Origin: Planctomycetes bacterium GWF2_50_10
GTDB taxonomy: Bacteria > Planctomycetota > Phycisphaerae > Sedimentisphaerales > GWF2-50-10
Direction of reading: 5' to 3'
Length of the DNA: 6,653 nt
NCBI GenBank assembly: GCA_001824635.1
Contig: MHYB01000086.1
Span: forward strand, 8,147 to 14,799
Shown here: positions 1 to 6,609 of the stretch, piece after piece
How the letters are laid out: each line of letters begins with the position of its first letter
How positions within the stretch are numbered: position 1 is the first letter of the stretch
Translations under genes and position numbers: made by a program
The notes under the pieces: generated by a model
Told to the model about the DNA's origin: nothing
The model's database searches: none
What the model saw: only the letters and a program-made list of their open reading frames with translations

Positions 1-163
1 CTTCAGCTTCGTCAGCCATTTCGACAAAGCCGAAACCCTTTGGCCTGCCGCTTTCGCGATCCATGATCAGCGTTACGCCGGTCACTGCGCCAAATTCGCC
101 GAAGAGCGCCTTGATCTCGTCTTCTGTGAGCGAATAGGGTAAATTGCCTACATAAATGTTCAT
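1..163 (-). CDS. Small RRM-type RNA-binding protein (5' part only)
   Basis: The frame reads MNIYVGNLPYSLTEDEIKAL from an ATG at 163 and stays open to the left edge, giving 54 complete codons. An RNP2-like motif, IYVGNL, lies at residues 3-8, and an RNP1-like motif, KGFGFVEM, at about residues 43-50. Between them is the usual alpha-helix and 'FGEFGAV' segment. This is the first two-thirds of a single RNA recognition motif of the kind found in small bacterial glycine-rich or cold-shock-type RNA-binding proteins of roughly 80-120 residues. Such proteins bind single-stranded RNA in the cytoplasm through aromatic residues of RNP1 and RNP2; here Y4 and the F44/F46 pair are present. An AGGAGA Shine-Dalgarno six bases upstream fixes the start. 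The gene is separated from the PilZ gene by a terminator and a long leader, so it is probably transcribed alone. The C-terminal tail lies outside the window. Domain assignment is secure, but the RNA target is unknown. Confidence 0.93.
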   Translation of the reverse strand, partial: MNIYVGNLPYSLTEDEIKALFGEFGAVTGVTLIMDRESGRPKGFGFVEMADEAE

Positions 164-169
164 TCGATC

Positions 170-175
170 TCTCCT
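170..175 (-). promoter_or_regulatory. Shine-Dalgarno of the RRM gene
   Basis: On the minus strand AGGAGA lies six bases before the ATG at 163. It is an almost ideal ribosome binding site and sets the start. It contrasts with the operon genes to the right, which have poor sites. Confidence 0.8.
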
Positions 176-395
176 GAAAAATGTTAGAAATACTAAGAAG
201 GATAATCAGGCCGAGAGGATACTGTAGTACTGAAGGCGGGATTGGCGAACCGAAGAGGAAACTGCTGTTCTAAGGCCACACAATGCTCACGATCGCACCG
301 GCTAGCGTCGCCCGGTCAATTATCGCATTCCAAAAACGCTATAAATCCTTTAACTTTTGAACACATCATGCGGCAAAACCTATTACCGCTGATAA

Positions 396-408
396 CGTAA
401 TTATTACG
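396..408. promoter_or_regulatory. 13-base perfect inverted repeat, possible operator
   Basis: CGTAAT-T-ATTACG is a perfect 6-bp inverted repeat around one central base. It sits in the AT-rich part of the gap between the PilZ terminator and the RRM gene, where a promoter is expected. Its size would suit a dimeric regulator. A 13-base AT-rich palindrome can also arise by chance, and no second copy was noticed nearby. Confidence 0.25.
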
Positions 409-460
409 ATTCAACTTCAAAACCGCAATAGATTTTTTAGAAAATCGCACAACTTTGGTC

Positions 461-494
461 AAAAAAAAAGGCCGGCTCCATCCTGGTAAGCCGG
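461..494 (-). terminator. Intrinsic terminator after the PilZ gene
   Basis: Read on the minus strand, CCGGCT (494-489) pairs perfectly with AGCCGG (477-472). The loop is 11 bases. Two more bases (CC) are followed directly by nine T residues (469-461). This GC-rich stem plus uninterrupted T-run is a textbook Rho-independent terminator. It lies 67 bases beyond the PilZ stop codon and would end the PilZ transcript, and also any read-through from the upstream operon. On the plus strand the same sequence has no T-run, so it works in one direction only. Confidence 0.88.
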
Positions 495-561
495 TCTCCA
501 ATTCTGAAAAAATCTGGCCAATACCCAACAAAAGCCAACTCAGTCCATCCTGAACTGCAGG

Positions 562-888
562 TTACTCGAACATAACAGCGATGCTGATCGTTGCGTCTTC
601 GGTCGTGTGGTTCCTGTCTACCCTGACGACCTTTCCTGTCTTGATCCTGGCAAACTGCCCTTTCTGCCTGGCAAGTACTATCGTGCGGGGAAAATTGAGT
701 TCAACTTGATGCCCCGTGCGAACCGGGGTACTCATCGGCAGGTTTACAAGTGCACCGCCCTTACTAACGTTCATACTTCGACCGTTGAAAAACCTGTTTG
801 CCTCAGGAAGCCAGATGCTAACGGGCCACTTGAGATCCGTGCGTGTCTGAGTACGATTTTCGACTTTTACGTCCATTGTAGTCTGCAT
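562..888 (-). CDS. Single-domain PilZ protein (predicted c-di-GMP binding)
   Basis: This 108-residue protein is essentially one PilZ domain. Both halves of the cyclic di-GMP binding signature are visible: RTQTR at residues 12-16 matches RxxxR, and NVSKGG at 40-45 matches (D/N)xSxxG. The C-terminal part, with a 'GKVVRV' strand and a closing 'AVMFE' strand, is typical of the six-stranded PilZ barrel. There is no signal peptide, membrane segment or attached output domain, so it is probably a cytoplasmic adaptor that changes partner when it binds c-di-GMP. The start at 888 is supported by GGAGG seven bases upstream; a second Met at codon 5 has no comparable site. The gene lies 108 bases downstream of the symporter gene, in the same direction, and ends before a strong terminator. 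It could be co-transcribed with the recycling operon or have its own promoter in the AT-rich gap. Its process (motility, polysaccharide, adhesion) cannot be told from this window. Confidence 0.9.
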   Translation of the reverse strand: MQTTMDVKVENRTQTRTDLKWPVSIWLPEANRFFNGRSMNVSKGGALVNLPMSTPVRTGHQVELNFPRTIVLARQKGQFARIKTGKVVRVDRNHTTEDATISIAVMFE

Positions 889-996
889 AAAGTTGCCTCC
901 GTTAAAATAGCTAAGTTTTGCAACTATACAGATTATCGGATATGTTAATTTGGGAAGTTTAGGAAAAATGGGGAATTTTGTAATTTTTTTTTAAAG
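889..996 (-). promoter_or_regulatory. AT-rich gap before PilZ with its ribosome binding site
   Basis: The 108 bases between the symporter stop and the PilZ start are strongly AT-rich and contain no GC-rich hairpin on the minus strand, so nothing here clearly stops operon transcription. GGAGG at 900-896 is the PilZ Shine-Dalgarno. Minus-strand hexamers GATAAT (937-932) and TATAGT (928-923) resemble -10 boxes, but neither has a good -35 box at 16-18 bases. A separate promoter is therefore possible but unproven. A run of nine T on the plus strand (984-992) has no preceding stem and is not a terminator. Confidence 0.4.
896..900 (-). promoter_or_regulatory. Shine-Dalgarno of the PilZ gene
   Basis: Minus-strand GGAGG with a seven-base spacer to the ATG at 888 decides the start in favour of the first Met rather than Met5. 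It is the strongest ribosome binding site in the window. Confidence 0.8.
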
Positions 997-2586
997 TCAG
1001 CTTTTCTCGTCCAGAAGATAAGCTGTTACAACTGTCATTGCAGTCCCCAAAACGATGAGCCAGCTCCAAGCCAATTTCAAATATTCAGCATTTACAAGCA
1101 ATAGAATCGTCAGCATCGAAATAGCTGTAAGCGCCATAGCGAAAATATTCGAATACTGTGGTCTTTTGCGGGAAATTAGCATAAGTCCTTCAATTACAAT
1201 CATTAATGCAATTGCTGATCCGAATATTACATGCCATTTTGCGCCATAACAGCCCACCATGGCGATCCCAATTAAGGCCAGGTAAGCAAAGATGTCGCCT
1301 GCTAAAGTCTTCTTCGGCCCAAATATTCCATATAAAAAGACGCCAAGCAGCGCCGGGCCGGTAATGGATATCAGTTGGAACGCAAACCAGAGGACACTTT
1401 TTATTGGCTGGCAGGCATAAGCAATTACCGCTAATACCAGTCCAAATCCCACAATACCCGCCCTGGATACTAAAAGATAATGATTCGCATTTGCCGTTTT
1501 CTTTATAAGCGGCTTATAGATATCCATCATGAACGACGACGACAGCGACGCCAGCGGCGAATCAATACTGGCCAGTATTATAGCCGCAAGAAGAAAGCCT
1601 TTGAGTCCGGCTGGCAATTGGTGTACGGCGAAGTATGAAAGCACCTCTTTGACATGGCCGGCCTGTGGCGCAAGCACGGGATGGTTTGCATAGAAAATGT
1701 ATATGAGAGTACCGATACACAGATAAATGCACAGCATCGGAAGCGAAGCAAATATTGTTGAAATAATCGCATTCTGGCTTTTTTTACGCGTCTCCACAGT
1801 CAGTAGCCGCTGAACTAGCTCCTGGTCTGTCCCGAAGACCGCGAGACCCACAAAAAAAGCGTTTGCGGTACCGGCATAAAATGTGGTTGGGTCATTTAAA
1901 TCGGGCTTGAAATTGAAAACACTGAGCATGCCCGCGTTAAATGCATTTTGGATTCCCGGTAAAAGTGTGTCGCCAAGCATGTAGGCGATATATCCAAGCA
2001 CGCTAATGCCGGCCGCGTAAAATACCAGAGCCTGGTACGCTCCGGACCAGACAACGGCCTTGATGCCGCCAAACGTGATCAAGGCAATACTCACGAATGT
2101 AAACAGTGCCAATGTTTGCCCAAGCCCCCATCCGAGTATGACGGATACCCCAAGGCAAGCGGCGTAGAGCCTTACCCCGGAACCTACAAGCCGGGTTATG
2201 AAAAAGAAGATTGAGCCTGCGTATTGAGTTTCACGGTTAAACCTGTGGCCGAGAAATTCATAGATGCTCGTGCATTCATATTTGAAAAATAACGGCAGAA
2301 ACACGAAAGCCACAAAAATGCGAGCCGCCGCTGAACCTATGAAGAACTGGAGATACTGCCAGTTTTCGCTGTAAGCGATCGCAGGAACGCCAATAATGGT
2401 AACTGCGCTGATCTCGGTCGCCACGAATGACAGGCACGCTACAAGCGGAGGTATTTTTCGATGGCCGAGGAAGAAATCAGAAGTATCATTTTGCCCCCTG
2501 CCTGCCACAAAAGCTATTACGAACAGCAGGCCCAGTGCCGCCAGTACGATCCCAACATCAATATATCCAAGAGCACCAATATTCAT
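997..2586 (-). CDS. Sodium:solute symporter, SSS family
   Basis: This is a membrane protein of about 529 residues with some 13-15 hydrophobic segments, the normal size and shape for the SSS (SLC5-like) family. Family features from the ATG at 2586 are: the TM2 segment ATEISAVTIIG near residues 56-66; SIYEFLGHRF near 107-116; GGIKAVVW near 173-180; GTDQELVQRLL near 252-262; and a serine-rich helix, SIDSPLASLSSSF, near 340-352. The last is the region that supplies sodium-site hydroxyls in characterised members. It should import an organic solute with Na+ across the inner membrane. Substrate cannot be read from sequence; its place as the last gene after AnmK and MurQ suggests a MurNAc-type sugar or muropeptide. 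The ATG at 2586 overlaps the murQ stop as ATGA, a classic coupled start. An ATG 15 bases upstream (2601) is also possible and would give 534 residues. Neither has a good Shine-Dalgarno. Confidence 0.92.
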   Translation of the reverse strand: MNIGALGYIDVGIVLAALGLLFVIAFVAGRGQNDTSDFFLGHRKIPPLVACLSFVATEISAVTIIGVPAIAYSENWQYLQFFIGSAAARIFVAFVFLPLFFKYECTSIYEFLGHRFNRETQYAGSIFFFITRLVGSGVRLYAACLGVSVILGWGLGQTLALFTFVSIALITFGGIKAVVWSGAYQALVFYAAGISVLGYIAYMLGDTLLPGIQNAFNAGMLSVFNFKPDLNDPTTFYAGTANAFFVGLAVFGTDQELVQRLLTVETRKKSQNAIISTIFASLPMLCIYLCIGTLIYIFYANHPVLAPQAGHVKEVLSYFAVHQLPAGLKGFLLAAIILASIDSPLASLSSSFMMDIYKPLIKKTANANHYLLVSRAGIVGFGLVLAVIAYACQPIKSVLWFAFQLISITGPALLGVFLYGIFGPKKTLAGDIFAYLALIGIAMVGCYGAKWHVIFGSAIALMIVIEGLMLISRKRPQYSNIFAMALTAISMLTILLLVNAEYLKLAWSWLIVLGTAMTVVTAYLLDEKS

Positions 2587-3509
2587 TTGCGGCTTTTGCA
2601 TCCGGAGCTTTGCTGTTTACTGCCTATTGCGATCCGGAGGAAATTATCGGATGCTTTTAGAATTTCCAGCGCTGTGATTAAATCCACCTTTTTGGCGTGC
2701 ATCACTATTGCGGGTTTGACAAGGCCATTTGATTTTTCGAGCAGACTCTGCGCCAGGGACCTGGATACGCCGGTAATAGCCATTATTATTCGCTGGGCAC
2801 GGTCGCGTAATTTGTCGTTTGTGATCTTCACATCGACCATAAGGTTACCATACACCTTGCCCATTTTGATCATTGCTGAAGTGGTGAGCGTATTGAGAAC
2901 GAGTTTGGTAGCGGTGCCTGCTTTCATCCTTGTTGAGCCTGTAATGACTTCCGGGCCGACAACCGCGGTTATGATCACGTCGGCCGTGATAAGCTTTTTT
3001 GACTGCGGCGCACATGTTACAAACAGTGTGGCACAACCCATCTGGCGGGCGTATTCTACCGCGCCGTGCACGAATGGTGTAATGCCGCACGCTGCTATCC
3101 CGCAAACCACGTCCACATCTTTGAGCCTTTTGCTTTTTAAAGCCTTTGCCCCATCAGCCGCGTGATCTTCGGCGCCTTCAACAGAGCGAACCAGTGCCCT
3201 TTTGCCGCCCGCGATCACACCCTGTACCATTTGCGGATTCACGCCGTAAGTCGGCGGACATTCGGAAGCGTCGAGCACACCAAGCCTGCCGCTTGTTCCA
3301 GCACCGACATAAAAAAGTCTGCCGCCCCGCTTAAAACCATTTACGATAACATCAACAGCCTTTGCGATCTGCTTAGCCTGTCGAGCGACGGCTTGTGCGA
3401 CGGCCTGATCCTGCTTGTTTATGGTCGTAACAATTTCCAGCGTGGAAAGCGTGTCGATTTTTTTGGTACGCGAATTACGTTTTTCTGTTGTGAGTTTTGA
3501 TCTATCCAT
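2583..3509 (-). CDS. murQ: N-acetylmuramic acid 6-phosphate etherase
   Basis: MurQ cleaves the lactyl ether of MurNAc-6-phosphate to give GlcNAc-6-phosphate and D-lactate in the cytoplasm. The 308-residue product matches the family length (about 300) and has its hallmarks: the IDTLSTLEIV segment near residues 18-27, the SIS-fold sugar-phosphate loop GAGTSGRLGVLDASECPP (69-86), VEGAED (110-115), VVGPEV followed by GSTRMKAGTA, and YGNLMVDV. E83 and E114 fall at the positions of the two catalytic glutamates of the E. coli enzyme, as I recall its numbering. A departure is GIAACGITPF (137-146), where I would expect GIAASGRTPY or close to it: Cys141 replaces the usual Ser. The ATG at 3509 is preferred over an in-frame TTG two codons upstream (3515); no clear Shine-Dalgarno is seen. 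The gene starts 24 bases after the anmK stop and its own stop overlaps the symporter start, so the three are very likely one transcript. Confidence 0.96.
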   Translation of the reverse strand: MDRSKLTTEKRNSRTKKIDTLSTLEIVTTINKQDQAVAQAVARQAKQIAKAVDVIVNGFKRGGRLFYVGAGTSGRLGVLDASECPPTYGVNPQMVQGVIAGGKRALVRSVEGAEDHAADGAKALKSKRLKDVDVVCGIAACGITPFVHGAVEYARQMGCATLFVTCAPQSKKLITADVIITAVVGPEVITGSTRMKAGTATKLVLNTLTTSAMIKMGKVYGNLMVDVKITNDKLRDRAQRIIMAITGVSRSLAQSLLEKSNGLVKPAIVMHAKKVDLITALEILKASDNFLRIAIGSKQQSSGCKSRK

Positions 3510-3533
3510 TATCAACCAAAATAAAAATTCGTA

Positions 3534-4787
3534 TCAGGGCAAGGCTATTTTTCCAAGTATGACTTTACGATCTGCACCGGTAGCCGCTGGCGCGTTATTG
3601 ACAAAGCCTTTTACAGTGTATAACGCCAGGATAGCGAAACTAACCGCCTCCTTGGCATCGGCGCTTATTCCGAGGTCATCCATTACGCGGATATTTGCCG
3701 AATAACAGTCTGCGAGCATTTTCACAAGGACTGGGTTACGACAGCCCCCGCCGCAAAGGATAATCTCGTCGACACGTCCTGACAAAAACCGCTTGTAAGC
3801 ATCCGCCATACTGTGAGCGGTAAAAGCTGTGGCGGTCGCAATGAGGTCGAAACCATTTATCCTGCTTTTTTTCGCATCAGCCAAAAGCTTGGCGGTAAAC
3901 TGCGAACCGAAGTCTTCCCTGCCTGTGGTCTTCGGCAGCGACGCGCGAATAAATCGATGCTTCATTAAATTATTAAGCAATTTGGCATTTACCTTGCCTT
4001 TAGCGGCCATTGCGCCATTTTTGTCATAGCGCATTTTGCCGCCTGAGAAATGATACGCAAGCGCATCAATGATCATGTTTCCAGGACCCGTATCGAACGC
4101 GATTAGATCGTCGACGGTTCCACCTGCAGGCAAATATGTGAGATTTGCGATGCCGCCAATATTGTGAATGATCCTGGATTTAGTTTCATGCGAAAAAAGT
4201 ATGTGATCGGTAAACGGCACAAGAGGAGCACCCTGCCCCCCCGCCGCCATATCAGCCGTACGGAAATCGGCAACAGTCAGAATACCACTTTGCTGGGCTA
4301 TTACGCACGGTTCACCGATCTGCAGCGTGGATTTTACGAGCGTCTTATCGTATTTTCTGCCGGCAGGTTCATGATAGATCGTCTGCCCGTGAGAGCCTAT
4401 GAGGTCTATCGAAGCCAGTGGTATGCTGCTGTCTTTACAAAAACTCATCAGCGCATCAGCGAATACCCTGCCAAGAACAAAATTGTAATGGCACACATCC
4501 GCACTGGTTATCTTTGTGTGATCGAAAAGTCTGAATATGTCCTCGCGAAGCCTGCGCGAAAATTTAATTGTACCAAATGCGACTATTTTGAGACCCGAGC
4601 CGACAAAATCGACAATCGCGACATCTACACCATCCGCGCTCGTGCCCGACATTAATCCGGCGACACGAATTTTGTTTATATCGGCGACTTTGAGAAGATC
4701 GCATCTTTTTGCCGCGAGGCCTTTATCTTGAATGCGAATACTTGAGAGCTTCACGTTCGACCTGTCTGAAAATTTTAAGATTATCAT
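3534..4787 (-). CDS. anmK: Anhydro-N-acetylmuramic acid kinase
   Basis: AnmK hydrolyses the 1,6-anhydro ring of anhydroMurNAc and phosphorylates it with ATP, giving MurNAc-6-phosphate, the substrate of MurQ encoded next. In order the sequence shows GLMSGTSADGVDVA (residues 44-57), GSHGQTIYHEP (131-141), TLQIGEP (154-160), VADFRTADMAAGGQGAPL (172-189), NIGGIANLT (209-217), FDTGPGNM (231-238), GRED (289-292) and CGGGCRNP (345-352). These are the standard ASKHA-fold kinase and substrate motifs. D232 of DTGPGN should be the catalytic base (Asp182 in the Pseudomonas aeruginosa enzyme, by my alignment from memory). The ATG at 4787 gives 417 residues, with about 35 residues more at the N-terminus than E. 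coli AnmK, and a 65-base overlap with the GH20 gene. A GTG at 4754 preceded by ACAGG would give 406 residues and a 32-base overlap. No other in-frame ATG precedes the conserved core. The start is therefore uncertain, but the function is not. Confidence 0.96.
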   Translation of the reverse strand: MIILKFSDRSNVKLSSIRIQDKGLAAKRCDLLKVADINKIRVAGLMSGTSADGVDVAIVDFVGSGLKIVAFGTIKFSRRLREDIFRLFDHTKITSADVCHYNFVLGRVFADALMSFCKDSSIPLASIDLIGSHGQTIYHEPAGRKYDKTLVKSTLQIGEPCVIAQQSGILTVADFRTADMAAGGQGAPLVPFTDHILFSHETKSRIIHNIGGIANLTYLPAGGTVDDLIAFDTGPGNMIIDALAYHFSGGKMRYDKNGAMAAKGKVNAKLLNNLMKHRFIRASLPKTTGREDFGSQFTAKLLADAKKSRINGFDLIATATAFTAHSMADAYKRFLSGRVDEIILCGGGCRNPVLVKMLADCYSANIRVMDDLGISADAKEAVSFAILALYTVKGFVNNAPAATGADRKVILGKIALP

Positions 4788-6609
4788 TGAGACGGGAGCG
4801 TCTGTTCCTTGCCATCCATATCTGTGAAAAGCTCGACGATAGCGAATGCATTTCAGCCGCGATCTCTTTAAATACGTTCGAGCTGATACTTTCGCCTTTG
4901 CGCATCGCTTTTGCTACCAGGGCACGTTTGGCCGCGAGGAGATCCATACTGGCCGAAGCCTGGTATTCGATCACGGTCATCGCGTCGAAATCGTCCAGGT
5001 GATCGAAATGAACGTCTATTTCCTGCGACGGGCAGAGCTGTTTTATAACCGCAGCAAGCTCTTTATCACTCATGGAATCTATACGACTGCGGTTGCGCGG
5101 CGAATCTGGTTTATAAGGATCGCCCGCATTTCTAAATACCAGCGGTTCGATAAGTGCCCAGAATAGTGCGCTTTCATTAAAATGCGGCGCGCCGCAGAGT
5201 TTATATGTGCCCCCAAGGGCGATTATGAGTTTATCTATTCCTTTTGCGCAACATCCGAACATGTCGCGGCAGAATATTTTTGTAAATTTCTGATCATCAA
5301 CACCGCTGTGGTTCCAACTATGCGCGGCCCCGTGAGCAAAACCGTGCATGCTTACACCAAGGAAATTCCGATGTCCGTTATCGCCCCAATCGGTATTGAG
5401 CATACCAGCGGATTTGTATTTAAGGCCGATCTCGGCAAACTCAGAAATGTTTTCCATCGAATTGGCCAGCCTGGTGCCATGCGTGTTCCAACTGCTCGTG
5501 CCGGGGCAAACCATGAATTCAAAACCCGCTTTGGCGATTTGCGCGGTTTGGGCGGTTCTTTTGCCAAAAGCTTCATATTCCCAGTTGAGCATCACAATAT
5601 CGCTGGGCAGCATTTTCAGCGTTTCGGGATGGCTAAGGACAATATCAGCCCACATATTCATACGTTTACCGTATTTATGGCAAAGCTTATGCAGCTTAAG
5701 TATGAAATCAACATAAACTTTGCCCGTCCCCACGCGTGAGGCAAGTGCCTGGCTTCGTCCTTTGCCAAGTTCCCACGGCTCATCGCCGCATACATTGAAA
5801 TCCGGAGCATCGAATAGCGGAATAAATTCCTCGTACAATTCCCAGATTAACTTGATCGAGCCTGGATCGGTCGGACACAGCGTGGTGCCTCCAGGGTAAG
5901 ATCTATAGCCGGGCAGTTCACCAAGCTTCTGGTAACGGGGTAACTTGAGGATATGTTCCATATGGCCCAAGCTAGCCAATGAGCCGACAAGCCGGACATG
6001 GTGGATTTTGCAGAAATCGCGCAAGTCGCAAATATCCTGCGGGGTGAAGGGGCTTGAGCCTTTGCCTATATCGGGATGTCTGGCAAATGTAAAAATATCT
6101 TCAATATAGAGACTAAGCTCGTTAATTTTCCAGTGGGCAAGCCTGACAACGAGCTGTTTTAGCGTTTCAAGCGTCGGCACCTTACCGCGTGAGCAATCAT
6201 GATAGACACCCCGGCGGGCGAAATCCGGCCAGTCCGAAATTTTGCGGCACCGAAGCGAGGCACCCTCATTCCTTATTATATCCCTGAGTGTCTGCAATCC
6301 GTAATAGGCGCCGGCGTCATCTGGGGCGATTATCGTTATGCCCTTTGAAGTGATATTAAGTTCATAGCTTTGCGGCACTTTTGTTTGTGCACTGCGCATA
6401 ATTCGAATATCCGCAAGCCCAAATGCGTTTGCAACTATCAAAGCTTTCCTGCCCAGCAGACGCAGATCGTGCTGGATTTGCTCCAGCCCGACGACATCCC
6501 ATGCTTTGGCACTTGCCAGAACGGGCTTTTTACCAAATGCAAACCTGCCAGGAGTAAACTGGCATTTCTTAACAGGTATAAGAAGAACTGGGGCCCGTCG
6601 CTGAGACAA
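4723..6609 (-). CDS. GH20 family beta-N-acetylhexosaminidase, cytoplasmic
   Basis: The product of about 628 residues has a GH20 layout. A GH20b-like N-terminal domain (about 5-115) includes YELNITSKGITI and AGAYYGLQTLRD. The catalytic TIM barrel begins at 'ISDWPDFARRGVYHD' (124-138). The Asp-Glu pair of substrate-assisted catalysis is D276-E277 in FNVCGDEPW. Expected aromatic pocket residues appear in MWADI (319-323), NWEY (342-345), GTSSWN (370-375) and TDWGD (406-410). The C-terminal 150 or so residues look helical. Such enzymes remove terminal beta-GlcNAc or GalNAc. No hydrophobic signal peptide is seen, so it should act in the cytoplasm, which with AnmK next door suggests GlcNAc-anhydroMurNAc as substrate; this is inferred from context. 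The start is TTG at 6609, about 11 bases after AGGA and a few residues before the usual 'LIPVKK'-type family beginning. The frame has no stop from there to the window edge, so a farther start cannot be excluded. Confidence 0.87.
   Translation of the reverse strand: MSQRRAPVLLIPVKKCQFTPGRFAFGKKPVLASAKAWDVVGLEQIQHDLRLLGRKALIVANAFGLADIRIMRSAQTKVPQSYELNITSKGITIIAPDDAGAYYGLQTLRDIIRNEGASLRCRKISDWPDFARRGVYHDCSRGKVPTLETLKQLVVRLAHWKINELSLYIEDIFTFARHPDIGKGSSPFTPQDICDLRDFCKIHHVRLVGSLASLGHMEHILKLPRYQKLGELPGYRSYPGGTTLCPTDPGSIKLIWELYEEFIPLFDAPDFNVCGDEPWELGKGRSQALASRVGTGKVYVDFILKLHKLCHKYGKRMNMWADIVLSHPETLKMLPSDIVMLNWEYEAFGKRTAQTAQIAKAGFEFMVCPGTSSWNTHGTRLANSMENISEFAEIGLKYKSAGMLNTDWGDNGHRNFLGVSMHGFAHGAAHSWNHSGVDDQKFTKIFCRDMFGCCAKGIDKLIIALGGTYKLCGAPHFNESALFWALIEPLVFRNAGDPYKPDSPRNRSRIDSMSDKELAAVIKQLCPSQEIDVHFDHLDDFDAMTVIEYQASASMDLLAAKRALVAKAMRKGESISSNVFKEIAAEMHSLSSSFSQIWMARNRRSRLNDNLKIFRQVEREALKYSHSR

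Larger units (their letters stand above)
164..460 (-). other. Gene-free leader/promoter region of the RRM gene
   Basis: These 297 bases lie between the PilZ terminator and the RRM start, and no reading frame in them looks like a protein. The only minus-strand frame of any size (531 to 316) runs through the terminator hairpin and has no recognisable composition. The right half (about 320-460) is AT-rich and is the likely promoter zone. It holds a GATAAT hexamer on the minus strand at 322-317, but I could not pair it with a good -35 box. The left half is more GC-rich and would be a long 5' untranslated leader. It contains a small possible hairpin with ACCGG at 297-301 and CCGGT at 312-316 (5-bp stem, 10-base loop), not followed by a T-run. 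Long leaders are known for cold-shock-type RNA-binding protein genes, so post-transcriptional control is possible, but the sequence does not prove it. Confidence 0.4.

Noticed and set aside
316..531. Minus-strand open frame of 71 codons between PilZ and RRM
   Set aside because: It reads through the intrinsic terminator hairpin and T-run, has no good ribosome binding site and resembles no family I know.
607..948. Plus-strand open frame of 113 codons
   Set aside because: It is antisense to the PilZ gene, which has both c-di-GMP motifs and a strong Shine-Dalgarno; the plus-strand protein looks random.
984..992. Run of nine T on the plus strand as a possible terminator
   Set aside because: No stem-loop precedes it on the plus strand and no plus-strand gene ends there; on the minus strand it is an A-run.
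2634..2643. CCGGAGGAAA on the plus strand, resembling a Shine-Dalgarno
   Set aside because: It is inside murQ on the opposite strand and no credible plus-strand gene follows.
2461..3165. Plus-strand open frame of 234 codons
   Set aside because: It lies opposite the start of the symporter gene and most of murQ, both strongly recognisable proteins, and its translation has no domain-like character. It is an antisense shadow.
5182..5739. Plus-strand open frame of 185 codons
   Set aside because: It is fully antisense to the catalytic half of the GH20 gene and has no recognisable motif or ribosome binding site.
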